A stretch of DNA of 64,000 bases from Polytrichum commune (GCA_950295325.1 OX485806.1:11162001-11226000), one strand, 5' to 3'; positions 12,283-24,569 are shown, counted from the stretch's first letter. The notes: generated from the sequence alone by a model not told the origin. Numbers and translations are program-made.

Positions 12283-13707
12283 CTTTATCAAGGCCTATAT
12301 ACGGCCTTCAAAACATTTTGGACTAGCACTGTGCTGTTGGCATACCAAAGATTAATGTCAATGGGTGGTGCTGGCCAGACAAAATATGCAAGGGTGCAAC
12401 CCCTTAATTACCCATCAACGCAACTGCTGGAGTTGCACATGTCTTTTATCCTGGAGAATAGCATTGGATTTTTTGGTTGCAGCCATTATTGCTACAAAGG
12501 TACCTATAAAATCATCTCCCAACATATAATGGAAGGAATACCCAAGAAATGTTTTATTTCTGCTGTCAGTCGTGACGCCTTACTCGTAGGCAAAACTTCA
12601 ATTGAGAAGATCAGCTGCTGATGACATTGTTTTTCAACAACATACAAATGGCTTTCTAAAGGGATCTGATCAAGAGCCAAGATAATTCATTCATGTTCCT
12701 AGTGTAGGCCAATCTAGGTTCGTAGAAAAAACTTAACTGATGACATTGTCTTTTTAAGGACAATGTTGTTGAAATGGCTTCTTTTATGGCTTGAAGTGGA
12801 GCCCAAATAGTTACTTATATTCCTGGTGTATGTCAATCCAGGTTCAGATGGTTTTGGACTGCATTATATTGTCTTTTTGGCAATTCTGACACTGGCACCA
12901 TTTTTGAATCATTCAGATTCCAAACATCACGAGTATTTGACATCCTTTTGGTGTTTTGTACAGTTTTTGTACATGCTTCTTGACAAATCTTCTTAGGCTC
13001 CAATGCGTGTGCTGGTGGAGGGCTGAAGCAAATTTTTGTTGTCATGTAGTTCAGCTTTATTTTTGTTGAAGATGTGCGAGTTGCGTGGGTGTTACTTGGT
13101 TACGTTTCTTGATTGGACACCTTGTTTGATTTGTGTGTGGTTCGGTGAGGAACTGCAAAGAGCAAACACCATAAAGACACATGTTTGAAAGAGATTGGGC
13201 TATGTCTTCACATTTTATCAAGTACTCCACACTCAGCAGTGAACAATTGGGAGGATCCTATGTATTCTGACAACCATGACTAATCATGGAGCCCTGATTT
13301 TCAATCCAATTTTTGGTGATGCTTCATTGTAGATTTGCTAATGCAACACAAACTTCATTGTGGCGATCTAATTCGTAGAAGTTGGAAAACAAATCACATG
13401 ACACCTATGTCATACTTTATATCTGACTTATATGCATGTGGTTAGCATAGAAAGAGAATTATGTTTTCCTTGTCCACATTGAATCTGGAGTCACTGGCTA
13501 GAGTGCTGATTGCTAAGTTCATTTGCTATGCTTCTGGTTTGCTGGAAAAATTTGATACTTAAGTATACCTGTCTTTGATCGGGATGTCATGTGGACGAGA
13601 CTTGAGAGAGCAAACAGTAATAAAGGTTTATCACTGCTTGCAATGAATTTCTGCAATTTTTGCAATATGAATTGTTATTTTGATGTAAGGTAGATGCGTC
13701 TCATTCC
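12283..13707. other. 3' flank of phytocyanin and intergenic DNA
   Basis: The first few hundred bases probably hold the 3' UTR. No further gene is recognised. A phrase around TTCAACAACATACAAATGGCTTC is weakly repeated near 12630 and 12770, and so is CCTGGTGTA-GTCAATC-AGGTT near 12700 and 12820. This indicates a small local duplication of about 120 bp. Confidence 0.35.
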
Positions 13708-14046
13708 AACACAACAATAGTGGCTGGACAATCAAAGTTGAGTGGTGTGTGGTTAGGTGTGGATCTAAGAATGGCACATAAAAATAGATGTGTTTTGAAA
13801 AGAGAGGTGTAGTAAGAACATGCTAACTGTTCTAGGTTCAATAGTCGACATGATTGGGGAGACTTATGTGACCACTTAGTGAGTACGAGAGTCTCCACTT
13901 TGATAATGAATTGGATGTTCATATGAGTTCCAAAAATTATGAGGCAAATGACGATGGGCACGATTTAGATTTGCTAGTCATCACATGCATTGATTGTATA
14001 TCCTATAAAGAAGTGGGTGCAAAGAGGAAAGTATTCAAATGACATA
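13708..14046 (+). repeat. Dispersed repeat family A, copy 1
   Basis: Key phrases are GAGTGGTGTGTGGTTAGGTG, TGGATCTAAGAATGG, TTCTAGGTTCAATAGTC, GACCACTTAGTGAG and GAAGTGGGTGCA. They recur in order at 19886-20258, 30570-30850 and, in reverse, at 40610-40970, 49800-50030 and 57980-58300. The unit is about 330 bp, has no coding capacity, and copies are diverged and variously truncated. Confidence 0.7.
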
Positions 14047-14284
14047 TGCCTACCTTGAAGGCATCATCAATGTCAATGGAGCTATATATTATAGTTTATG
14101 GGAACTTCAACAATGTTAGAGGTTGCTAATGTAAATAGTGCCTTTTACCGTTGGTCATTGAATCTTGAACCGAGAGACTTGCAATTTGTCAACACAGCAA
14201 TCACAAGTTGTTTCCCTTTGGAAGGTATTTGGCCTTCTTATTCCAACCCAATTTTCTTTTTTCTTTTTTCTTATGTTGTCTAGT

Positions 14285-14590
14285 TAACAGTTGCAAATCA
14301 TGCAAATTGTTATTCCGAGTTTCAAAATCAAAGTTGTGAAGCAGAACTTATGAAAGTTAAAGTGAAGATTCTCTTTATCTTTAAGTGATCAATAGACCCT
14401 CCCAATTGTGTTGACTGATGAACCTAGAATGATATCTATAATTTTGAGCACATAATTCCATCTCATTGTAACACATGTTTGTGTGTCCATTGTTAACTAT
14501 AAACCTTGCCATATGCTACTCAAATATAAGTGTCTGGTTAAGAGGAGGGAGGTACCACATACGACCCAAATACCTTTTGAAATATTACAT
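14285..14590 (+). repeat. Dispersed repeat family B, copy 1
   Basis: Phrases in order: CAAATCATG-AAATTGT, GAGTTTCAAAATCAAA, GTGAAGATTCTCTTT, CCCTCCCAATTGTGTTGACT, ATTTTGAGCACATA and CTACTCAAATATAAGTGTC. The same order is found at 25725-26500, 45070-45306, 45550-45850 and 47195-47600. The right half matches family A read in reverse, so the two families share one end. Confidence 0.6.
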
Positions 14591-14699
14591 GAGTACAAAA
14601 GCCTTCAAGCTTTGTCTAATGTAGTTGACGTGTACTCTTCCTCAAACTTTCAAAGAAAACGTTGGCCAGAATTAAAGAAAGTCAAACTAACTGCATGAC

Positions 14700-15187
14700 A
14701 GACTGGGGTTTAGGGATTCAACGCCGCAAGATCATGGAATTTGATCAGAACCACCTTATAATATGACCAACCTTAAACCTTATATAACTTGGATATACCT
14801 TAAACCAACAAAATGAATTTTTGGATGCTAGTGTTGAAGTTGAAGTACTAGACTCTAGTCAACCAAAAAAACTTCCCAAAAAGTGTGTCGATTGTGTTGA
14901 TGGCCTCATGTGGACCAAGTCTGTGCTCATGTGTATTGTTTGTTCACATTTGCATGCCATGCTTTAAGCTTGTTTGGCTTTGAGAATGAAGCAAGGAAAC
15001 TTCTCTCAATCTCTTGTTATGGACTTATTTCCAAGTGTTGGGTTTGAGGTAGGTAGCTAGGTAGGTAGGTGCGTGCATCTAATTACTCAACTCTAAGTGT
15101 TTAATATGCCATATTTGGATCTTGACATCCAAAAAAACGTGTAGTATTTGAGATACATATGTCCTTTTGAAGTTGATTGCATTAGAA
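14700..15187. other. Intergenic, no recognised gene
   Basis: Nothing recognised apart from a short GTAGGTAGCTAGGTAGGTAG run near 15050-15070. Confidence 0.4.
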
Positions 15188-15371
15188 GCATAAAATTATC
15201 AAGCAATGTGCATTTGTTCATGTGGGCTTTGAGAATATAGTCATGGGATGTCCCAACCTAGTGTAAATTTTAGACTTGATATGAGTCTCCTTGTCCTAGG
15301 TTGGGGCATCCCATAGTTATATTTCACAGGGCCTACATGAACGAACACACATTGCTTAAGAATGTTATGAG
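15188..15371. mobile_element. Near-perfect hairpin element with arms of about 75 bp
   Basis: The left arm includes AAGCAATGTG, TTCATGTGGGCTTTGAGAAT, ATAGTCATGGGATG and CCCAACCTAG. The right arm, from about 15297, reads back as CTAGGTTGGGGCATCCCAT, AGTTATATTTCACAGGGCCT and ACATGAACGAACACACATTG. The loop is about 34 nt. The shape fits a MITE or a young microRNA-like foldback. No mature small RNA can be assigned from sequence alone. Confidence 0.65.
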
Positions 15372-16285
15372 TTATCCTATCTGGAATTTACTCATTCTTT
15401 AAATATTTACTTAATTGATTAAATATTATCTTAACATTTTTAGAATTTCAGGTTCATACACACAATTTGAGTGCTCTTGCAACATGCAAAGCATGACTAG
15501 AATATTGGTGATCAATTTCACTATCTATCTATCTATATTTATATTTATATATATCTATATATGCTCTAAATAATAAATATAAATGACAAGAATCGACTTG
15601 GGCATGAAGATGCAAACATAGCAGCACGTGGTGGTGCTAATTATTATAATTAATTAGGTAGACCTTAGAATACTCCCCAAAGCTTAGAAGCCGGTGCAAT
15701 GCAATACCACAAAACAACATGGGATGGAAGTACTAAGCAAGTCTTGTGTAGCCTTCAACATTACAATTTGTTGGGCGATGGTGATGGATAAACATTAGCA
15801 ACTTGGAACGCCCATATACAAATAAGACGCATTGATGAAGACTCACGACATGATGGGACGAATGAGACACACGATTATTTTCAGAGGAGCTCGTGTACAT
15901 GCATTCTAATCATCAGTGGATCAAATCCCTCAAGACTTGAATGAGTCATTCATCGTAGAACTATAATGATCGAATTATTGGGACAAGTGTTGTGGAGGGA
16001 CGTCATCCCTCTTCACTCGCCTTGGGTTGTAGCCTCTTGCATCTTTCTAATAATCTCACCACATCCTTCGACTCAAAACAAGCAACGTTGGTGAGGTCAA
16101 GCTCTTGAAATTTCGTTGCAGGCATCACGAACTATATAACACGGCATCTTCGACAACAGTTCTACCTTTGCAAACTCTACTCACACTGCTCCTTAGGATT
16201 GGCATGGTAGGGCGTGACTTGCAAGGAAGAAACTAAGGGCAGAGAGAGATGGGGTCCCTTCTACAACACTCCAGACCAGGATTAG
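15372..16285. other. 3' flank of the WRKY gene
   Basis: This stretch holds a CTAT/ATAT simple-sequence tract at about 15520-15562 and, nearer the WRKY stop codon, likely 3' UTR. No other gene is recognised. Confidence 0.4.
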
Positions 16286-19200
16286 TTAGTGTGGAAGCCT
16301 AAAATCGTCGAGAAGGTCTTCTTCATTGGAAGCAAAATTATGTTCACGTGTCATGTGTTGATCAAGTCCTCTCTGAGTCAACTCCTGTCCTGGAACCACC
16401 TGAAAGCCTTGATCATCTTCAGAAGTACCGAAAGCCCTTGCATGATCGAAGGCCGAACGAAACGGTCGATAAGCTAATCTTTCAGAGAGTACCGAGGGTC
16501 GTAGAGTGCCAGATACCGTGGGTCCATAGAGTGCTGTTTCATGGCCCGGTGACACCCCGAGATTGGGAACGCGTAGTCGTGGAGCGGCTTGAGCATAGTT
16601 GCTACAACTAGTACTATCGTGGAGAGTATTAATGCTCGACATCCCGCTGGGGAAATGGCCGAGAGGTCCTAATTTGGTGGCATTAATGAAGCCTGCGAGA
16701 AATTCCTCCTGCTGCTGTAACTTGAAGAGTTGATAAGCTCGGAGCATGTTGAACTCATCATGGAGTGCCGCGACTTGCAGCTCATGGTACTGGCCATGGA
16801 GCAGTGACGGCGGAGGCCACATCGGTGGCGTCGGGCCTGTGAATTCATGGCCCGAGTTCGATGACAGCCCGAAATCGTCGTTCGGTAAGAATGATCTTTG
16901 CTGACCCGGATGAGGAGGTTGGTGATGCGTCACTGCTGCTGCAGTGCCGGAACTACTGTGATGGCTGTGCTTCCCTTCATAGACGGTGAGCACGAGCCCT
17001 GGATCCTCGAGTGTGCGCTCCACACGCTTGCGAACCGGGCAGTGGGGAGTTGTGCACCGGTAGTAGTTCCTGTAAGTTAAATGATTAACACACTCACCGC
17101 AATGAGCCATAATGGTCATAACAAGAAATTTTGTTGACAATTCTATTCCTGGTTGGATACAAGGAGGCACATTATCACCTATAACAAATCATGATCTTGT
17201 CATGGTTTGTCCATAACCCTGGGCTGTAGTAGTAGACACCCAATACCTACCTCGCCGCTATCGCGGTTCAATAGGCTCAATGCCTACTACAGCCCGTGAT
17301 AAGGCTGCTCACGTCCGTAACCTAGTTTAAAATGAATGTGTTGTCAATGTATGGGTAGACCATGATTAATCATCGGTAGCCACCATGTGAAAACACACAA
17401 TATAATAAATGAAATTCCTCCATGTATGTGTTGAAGCTATAATGTAAGTGATATCTGTCGTGTCTCTAATTTCTTTGATCACCTACTAGTAGGCTCAATG
17501 ACTGAAAGGTGAAGGAAGGTGCTGTACCCATTAAGAATTCCCTACTCATGACGTTTCATTTTGCAACGAGATTTATGGGCACTAAATGATAAGTGTGTGG
17601 GTGCTTGACAATTTGATGATGTGGAGAAGGCACATAGAAGGCAGGTCTCAATCGTGGCCTACTGCTTGCCATCACCAAACTCTAAATATGACAGTGGAAC
17701 CCACCGTTGAATCTAATAATTTAAGGGTTTCCAATCACATAATGCAATGGCATTCAAGTATGGTGCCATATATCTCAATCTGCAAATTGCAGTAAATTAT
17801 GCTGTCAAACTAAATTTAAAACTGAAATGTTGTCTTTCTTTCCTCATCAAATTGGCAAATTAGTTTGAGCTTGATCTCTGCTCAATGTATCGGCAACAGA
17901 CTGGATAACGTGAGCTCCTCCTGTTGGCTTTAAAACTGACACCCGAGAGGAGCGATTTAATTACAGTACAGACATAAGAACTAGGTTCGACACTATGGAA
18001 CAATTGAAATCGTCTCAGCAAGCAATTTGCATCATGACTCACTATTCTAGGTACCATTGGGATTAACCAGTCTTGTTAGAATTAATATCCACATTATTAA
18101 CTGGAACTAATAGATTGGATTAATCTCTACATTACCAAATGGTCTCGATAGAACGGATATCCAGATTAAATAGAATAAAATCCCACCAAATCATTTAGTA
18201 CCTGGGGTAAGGGCTGTCTCTGACAGCTTTCTGCCCATACTTGCGCCACCTGAAACCATCGTCCATGATATCCACATCGGTTCTGGTTTTGATTTCATAG
18301 CGTGGCTCACGCACCGGCCTAGGTTTGCTCCTTCGTTTTCCTGTCTTTTTATCTATTCTGTCTCTGCAGCGGTCCACGTCATATTATTCATTCAACTTGA
18401 CATTACAGGAGCGTTAATGCTAACAAATGAGCAGTGCACAAATTGCTCGCACATTATTATTATGCCATCTACAGAACAAATTCAGATGCTGCCACCTTCG
18501 ATATCCATAAATCTCCATATACAGTAGACTATGAAAATTTGCATCATTGATGACAGTCCAATGTAAACATGTGGCCAAATTCAATCGAGTGGTACAAAGT
18601 AGCAATCCAAGCAGGGCTAAGAACCGGAACCCTAACAGTAGTGTGCATGATAAGACAAGGACTTAATCAATTTGTGCACAATTAGTTACTAAGGCTAGCT
18701 ATGAGGGAAGCCGTGTAGGTCACAAGATTCGAGGAGGCTACGGTGTTATCAAACTTACAGAACTGCCGGCTGAATGCTGTCAGGATCTGCAATATCCTCA
18801 CGCTCAGGTCGACGTTTCCTCTTGCCAATACAACTACAAGTGGCATGAGTCGCCTTGTGATTCATCTCCCCACCTGGAGACCCGAAGTCTGTAATTGTGG
18901 TCTCATGCAACTTACAGTCCTCCGTAGTGTGGCCTGTGTCACCGGTAGAAGACGACGACAACGCACACTCAGACTTTCGTGTAGCTGCTGGCGAGGTTGA
19001 AATTCCGAAACCATGTGAGCACTTTGTCATGCCCCTGAGATCATCGAACATGGACGTTGGGGGAATAAGTTCAGCGTGACGGCAATGACGTTCTTGGTCA
19101 AGAAATAAGAATTGATGAGCCCGGGCCAATTGAATCTGATCCGGTGTCTGTCCATCATCATCATCACCATCAAGTGGTGCAGATCCTTCACCTTGTTGTA

Positions 19201-19837
19201 GATGTGCAGGCTGTAGCTGTGAGTCACAGCAACATTCAGATTCTTCCCTTGATATTGAATCAATTAACTCTAGTCTCCTTGTAGAACTAACCTGAACTGG
19301 ATCTTCAAGTGCTGGCGCTGCTACATCCGAAATGGTAAATCCTGGAACTAATTGTCCCATATCAGCTGTTGAATTATTCTGCCGTATTCGGCGATGGAGC
19401 TGAACAAGGGGATCCGAGCCATGAAATGAATGTGGAAAATATTCTGCGTAGTTTATTGAGTCCAATTGCGCCTGAGATGCTGAGGACGTGCAGCTAATTG
19501 TGTTACAATTTGAGCTCCTCGGCCACAACGAGTCGGCCTCGGCTATAAAATCAGAGGAGTTGGCGTCAGGTGATGATGGAACATTGCAAAACTGTGACCA
19601 TGGGTTAAGTCCTGGCTGAGCGCTTGCAGCAAGAGTTAAGTTTGTAAAGGGTCCAGATGAGTCTCTCAAACTTGTGTAGGGCGATGCGGATCCGTCAACA
19701 AGTGTTGGTGAGGAGTCGGACTGTGAGGTTAGGGTTTCGGCTGGGTATGTTTGCATCTCATTTGCTAATTCGTGACCTTTGGAAGGTTGCTGAGCTTCGT
19801 GATAGAACGGCTGCCGAGCTACTGCAATTTTTTCCAT
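16286..19837 (-). CDS. WRKY transcription factor, group IIc type, long N-terminal region
   Basis: Three exons on the - strand: 19837-18759, 18363-18202 and 17069-16286 (2025 nt, 674 aa). The start is the first ATG after an in-frame TAA just upstream. There is one WRKY domain. The heptapeptide WRKYGQK is at 399-405, within DDGFRWRKYGQKAVRDSPYP. The zinc finger is C419-x4-C424-x23-H448-x-H450, the C2H2 spacing of group II. The domain is split by an intron inside the Arg codon before NYYRC (AG|G), the conserved R-type intron. The sequence around the domain is closest to group IIc. Basic stretches KRKRR (near 345) and KKTGKRRSK just before the domain are likely nuclear signals. The N-terminal ~360 aa are Ser/Asp-rich and the C-terminal ~220 aa His/Gln/Pro-rich, with no known domain. 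WRKY factors bind W-box DNA (TTGAC) and act in defence, stress and development. At 674 aa this is long for group IIc, most members of which are much shorter. Confidence 0.95.
17221..17295. repeat. 75-bp hairpin in WRKY intron 2
   Basis: GGGCTGTAGTAG at 17221-17232 pairs perfectly with CTACTACAGCCC at 17284-17295. Inside lies a second small stem, CCGC-TATC-GCGG. It is GC-richer than the intron around it and lies about 150 bp from the exon 3 acceptor. Confidence 0.5.
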
Positions 19838-19885
19838 TGCTCCAGTCCGCAGTTGCAGCAATGTCACCCTTGGGAGTTATAACTA

Positions 19886-20258
19886 AATCGAACACAACAA
19901 TAATGTGGACACCTATATATCTATATTTGAGTGGTATGTGGGTAGGTGTGGATCTGAGAACTGGCATCACAATGGCGTCATGTGTTTTGAAAGAGATTGG
20001 ATTACGTGCTCAAAATATGCCAACCATTCTAGTTGCAATACGCCAACATGATTGCGGGGACCTATATGACCACTTAATGAGCACGACCCCTTCACTTTGC
20101 CAATGAATACAATATTCATATGAGCTCTGCAAATTATGATGAGGTAAATGGCTACACGCACGATTTGGATTTGGTGATTTGGATCATCTTCCACTAATTG
20201 TGTGTTTCGTATTCTATGAGAAGTGGGTGCAGAGAGAAAATTGTCGATCTAACGCACA
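19886..20258 (+). repeat. Dispersed repeat family A, copy 2, next to the WRKY start
   Basis: It contains TTTGAGTGGTATGTGGGTAG, GTGTGGATCTGAGAA, GACCTATATGACCACTTAAT, TCATATGAGCTCTGCAAATT and ATGAGAAGTGGGTGCAGAGA. It begins only about 50 bp upstream of the WRKY ATG, so it must lie in the 5' UTR or core promoter unless the first exon lies farther away. Confidence 0.7.
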
Positions 20259-21345
20259 TCTAATGTGTGTCTTAGGTAATACTTTGGTTATTAAAGAAAC
20301 TGCTTCCTGAAGCAATGCATCCTGATTCCCAGTCCCACTACTCCTACACTAGTTATACTAGTTGAAGTCTACCACAAGGCTCTCAATGTAATGGACCTGT
20401 ATAAGTTGCATGAAAACATCAGTATTCAACTAGGAGGAGATCTGAGGAGGTGATGCTTGTATTACAGCTATAATAGCCTACACTAATGCACTTTGACTGT
20501 ATTAATGTCAACTTATTGAGCACAATAACGTCACGAATATGATCTTTCTCTCAGTGATAACTAAGAATGTCACAAAGTAGACAAACGAATATGACGTTAA
20601 ATCCACTGGATTCCAGTAGTGGTATTTCTCAACCAGTGAAATCGAAACCAGGGTGAAACCTGTGGCTATAATTGACGTCAATGATAATTCCCTAGAGCCG
20701 CGCGAGCTGTTCACAATCTTCCTAGTAATTACTATCATCCAATCAAAGCAATCGTGACCATGAGTAAAGAAGTGAGTCCAACTTTAATATTCAATTCTGG
20801 AGCCTCCGAAATACACTTCAATTAAACCACTAGCTTCCTTCATGATCCTCCGCGCCACAATGCTGAAATTAAGATGACTTAGGGTTTACTCTTAGAGTGG
20901 GAGTTAGTCAAAGTAGTTCCTTAGCTCAACACCAAAAAAATCTCAGGTTTCCTCCTTCTCTAAGTGGGAGTGTGAGAATTCAAAGAGTCTAAGGTACTCA
21001 ATTGAAAGGTCTCAAGTGGTCTTAAGCATTCTAGATGAGTAGATGAACGATCAAGTGATGGAGGTTTTAGTATCTTGACCTTGAATCGTGAAGAAACTAC
21101 AAGTGTACCAATTTACATATCAAATAAAGAGGTGCAGAGATGAGAGGAAGGTCATCAACTTATGTGACTTCCTTCTCTATGATTGGATGGAGAGTCTTTC
21201 TCAAATTTCCTTGTCTATCTCAATTCTCCTGTCTATCTCAATTTCTAACACTGCTTGCCAGCTGAGAGATTCAATGTGCAACATGGCGCACATACTAACT
21301 GACTGAGGACCAAACGAGTGAATCACCAGCTGCCTGCATCAACCA
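20259..21345. other. Upstream region of the WRKY gene
   Basis: No coding sequence recognised. Several TTGAC/GTCAA cores (for example near 20495, 20513 and 20915) are possible W-boxes, but such short motifs are common by chance. Confidence 0.35.
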
Positions 21346-22271
21346 TTAATCATTGTTCTGCACATCGCAAAACTTCTTCAAGAAGTCAATAATTGGCTCC
21401 CTCCCTGCGTTCGTGAATCCCAAAATGGCAACAATCTGTTGCATCTACAGGAGTCAGCAGCTTAAATTATAGAACTTAGTTTGAACCTGCCAACTGAAGA
21501 CATTTGAAACATAAACGCTATGTTCGAGGTGCTTTCAAGACAATTAACTCTTAGAGGTTTTATGAATTTTCTTAGAAATAGAAAAAGTAGTTTGGGGGAG
21601 GGGGGATCTGGATGGTGATCCCTGCTGCTTTAGAAACATTATTGCTTCTAGCCTCTGACTTTAGGTAGCTCCTTAAAACATTGACATTTGAAAACGATGT
21701 GGATTTTCTTTACATCAGACACAAATGGTATGCACGGACTTCTCTCAATGAATGACATTTCTTTTCAAGCATACTATCGATCCAACTCTTTTTGCGGAAT
21801 AACAAAACCTAAATTCATTAGAAGAAGTTTAGGTATTAATGTGTGCGTAAAGGCCGCTTATCAGCTATAATGTGGGGTCGGTTTCCCACCAAGCCGCATT
21901 AATGGCGAGACGGGCATGACTGATCCCACATTACAACTGGCAACGTGTTCACAAACACCAATTACCAGGTGCAGTTGGTTTCTGAAACCTATCCAGAGAT
22001 AAGGGTTATATGTCCATATCCAGACGGACCACTAGGAAACCGACACGCCAACACAAACAAGGCTCTAGAAACCAAATACGCATCAGAAATTAGAATGTAA
22101 AAACAGATGTTGTAAATGTGGGGAGAGTTGCGGCCACCATCCTGGGGGTTCAATGGAGATCAGCTCCAAGCAAGATCAAGTGACCACGCATGCACTCACA
22201 CAAGCTGTTGTACTTTCAGCGACCTTGTCGGAAGGGAAAATTGCTTCGTTGACTAAGTATGATGAAGCCAT
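21346..22271 (-). CDS. Candidate two-exon gene for a 56-aa protein of unknown function
   Basis: Exon 1 is 22271-22200, ending at GCTTGT|GTGAGT. Exon 2 is 21444-21346, after the acceptor CTCCTGTAG. Both are phase 0 and join to 171 nt (56 aa plus stop). Exon 1 begins MASSYLVNEAIFPSDK. Exon 2 includes QIVAILGFTNAGREPIIDFL and ends in KKFCDVQNND. The composition is that of a folded, partly helical small protein, without signal peptide or membrane segment. A TATA-like TTTATATG lies about 130 bp upstream of the ATG. I do not recognise the family. The 755-bp intron could hide another exon, so the product could be longer. The model rests on splice signals, phase and protein-like composition only. Confidence 0.4.
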
Positions 22272-22397
22272 CGCCTGTTGATTCTATCTCCTGTTCTTTG
22301 ATTCTTCTCACTTCCCCCACTTGCACCAAAATATTTTTGTCTGGGACTGAAATTATAGCTACTTTTGCAAATTCCCACCGCTAGAAAGATACTACCT

Positions 22398-22406
22398 ACA
22401 TATAAA
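22398..22406 (-). promoter_or_regulatory. TATA-like box of the 56-aa gene
   Basis: On the - strand the sequence reads GTTTATATG, about 130 bp before the candidate start codon at 22271. It is a plausible TATA element with no independent support. Confidence 0.3.
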
Positions 22407-22479
22407 CCATGAGTCCGCAATCAGCTGAAGCAACCCCGCAGCATCCCGACAACCTTCCTTTCGAATGAGACACAAACAC

Positions 22480-24567
22480 AAACACACAGGAACTAGCTCC
22501 CCAAGATCTCCCTGCACGACTAGTAGGAGAAATTTTCATGACCATTCCATTCTATTTCGCGCAATCCGCGGGTTTGCGAACAAATTTTTTGGGTCGGGTA
22601 GCGGTGTCGCAGTTGCCTCCACCCACCGGCAACCACATAATGTCTGTGTCCAGCTAGGGATCGAATAAATCTTGACTTGTGTATGAATCTTGGACCTCAT
22701 GCAATTGTGGACATGTGATTCTATCGGCAGGTCCTATGATTAAATGACAAAAACCAGGCATAGATGCATGTGAACTAGATCCTCTATTGTAACCACGTTT
22801 TCTTTGCTTGCACAATGTGTTATTTGTGAGAAGTACACATCTAAACTTGGTGTTTCGACCACATCACTTCTCAAAGTGTCTACACCTAATTATTAAGGGC
22901 TCCATCCGAAATTTGTGCTCATGGTTTTCTTCCCCCACGACATACTTTTGTTTCACAATGTGCACGTATCGACAGCGTAAATGATACTCTTACTAATGCC
23001 CCCTCCCAACCCGACTTTACCAAATAACCCAAGTTTTTCCCTAAAACCTAGGTAAAGCTCCCTTGGTTATAGGGGAGGCATCCGGCTATCCCAATGCACC
23101 TACGAGAACTTGCTCCGGAGATTTTTGAGTAGATTTTAGTTAAGTAGCTTTCACACATGTTCATGGTTTTATCTACTAGGCAATGAATGTTGGGTAGTTT
23201 CTGTCCCATCCCCAAATGCCTTACAACTCACCTATCTTACCATCGGTTTTTGTTAGTGGGCATAAACATCGTTTATTTCTGGGTACTAAATCGTTTGTCC
23301 AATTCACTTGAATCCAAAACTCAAGAAACACGTCAAGCGTTGGACTACTGGCTACTAGGCTTTTTAGGGTCAACTCAACTTGGCGAATATCCAGGTCTAA
23401 ATTGGTGCTTTCTACTGCTCCTAGATCTTCTGAAACTTACGACCTTCCAAGTACAAAGTCAATATCCAGTTGCCACCTGAAGCTCTAACACAAGAAGCTT
23501 GTCCTTTCCACGGCCATTCCTCCTCAAGAGCTGGGTCCACGAGTGCTTCCCATTTCATTACAACCAAGCCCAGCCCGCCCGACGTTGATATGGTGTCAAA
23601 TGAACCCACGTCATGGCTTTGTTGACACTACAGTAAAAAGCGATCGCCACCGTCCTTTAATTTCCCCTTTTTGAGGTCAGTCAATATAATATAGATCCAG
23701 AGCTATATTTGCCATGATTGTCACTTCAAACCAGCGCACCTTCAAAGTAAATATAAAAGGCTATTGTGCTTAACTTTTTAGGCCCAAAATGTCCACGACA
23801 CATGCATGCATGTCAGTTAAACTGAGGCGAGTCAACGTTGCATGCATGGTCTCTTCCACATGCCAGCAGCCAAGTCGGCAAAACCCACTGTTAACCATGC
23901 CTATGTATGTGCAATCAGGTTGCCTTTGCAAATAGGTTGCCATTCTGTCAATGCAAATTATTTCTGGGTCCAAATCAGATGACAAAACACTTACCATTTC
24001 AGCTGTGGTTGTTACGTGAGATGAGTAAACAAGATCACAAGTCTTGTATTTTGTTACTGCGATCATAAACGTGCAAATCGTGTGAAAGTGTTAGTAACTT
24101 GGTGTCAGTGGTAACAATCTGCACATATCAATGTAGTACATGGAATTTTTTTCAATGAATTTTCCATCCACACACGTAAGTGTGTAGTATAACTCTCAAG
24201 TCTGATGCGCTTGAGGTACAATTTCTATGCACGATTTGTGCAAATCCTCTTCAAAAAGGTCTTGCAATCATAGTATTCGTAACATTAATCAGCTTCAGCA
24301 CGACGTTCCACATTTGGGCCAAGGAATATCCATGGGGATAGCTCTTGTGCAATTTCAATGGGACCCTCCTCAACGGCATATTCAATCGGAATACGCCTTT
24401 GACAAAGAGTGATTTGTGAAAGGGAAAGTTGTGAGACAAGGAACGATACTTCTTCTTTTTGGTATTCGAACTCAGCTGTGACTTTGAATAATGTTCTAAT
24501 AATTATTTGAATACACATTATTTCTAGATGTCAAGGAGAAAATTAGAGTGGATGGCCATTTGGATTT
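22480..24567. other. Intergenic, no recognised gene
   Basis: Read on both strands. Open frames are short, without domains or matching splice signals. No repeat shared with the rest of the window was noticed. Confidence 0.35.
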
Positions 24568-24569
24568 TG

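Noticed and set aside
19838-19867. Extending WRKY upstream to a GTG at 19867
   Set aside because: Plant genes rarely start at GTG. The ATG at 19837 is the first after an in-frame TAA.
18743-20106. Plus-strand frames at 18.7-20.1 kb
   Set aside because: They are antisense to WRKY exon 1 or lie in the family A repeat.
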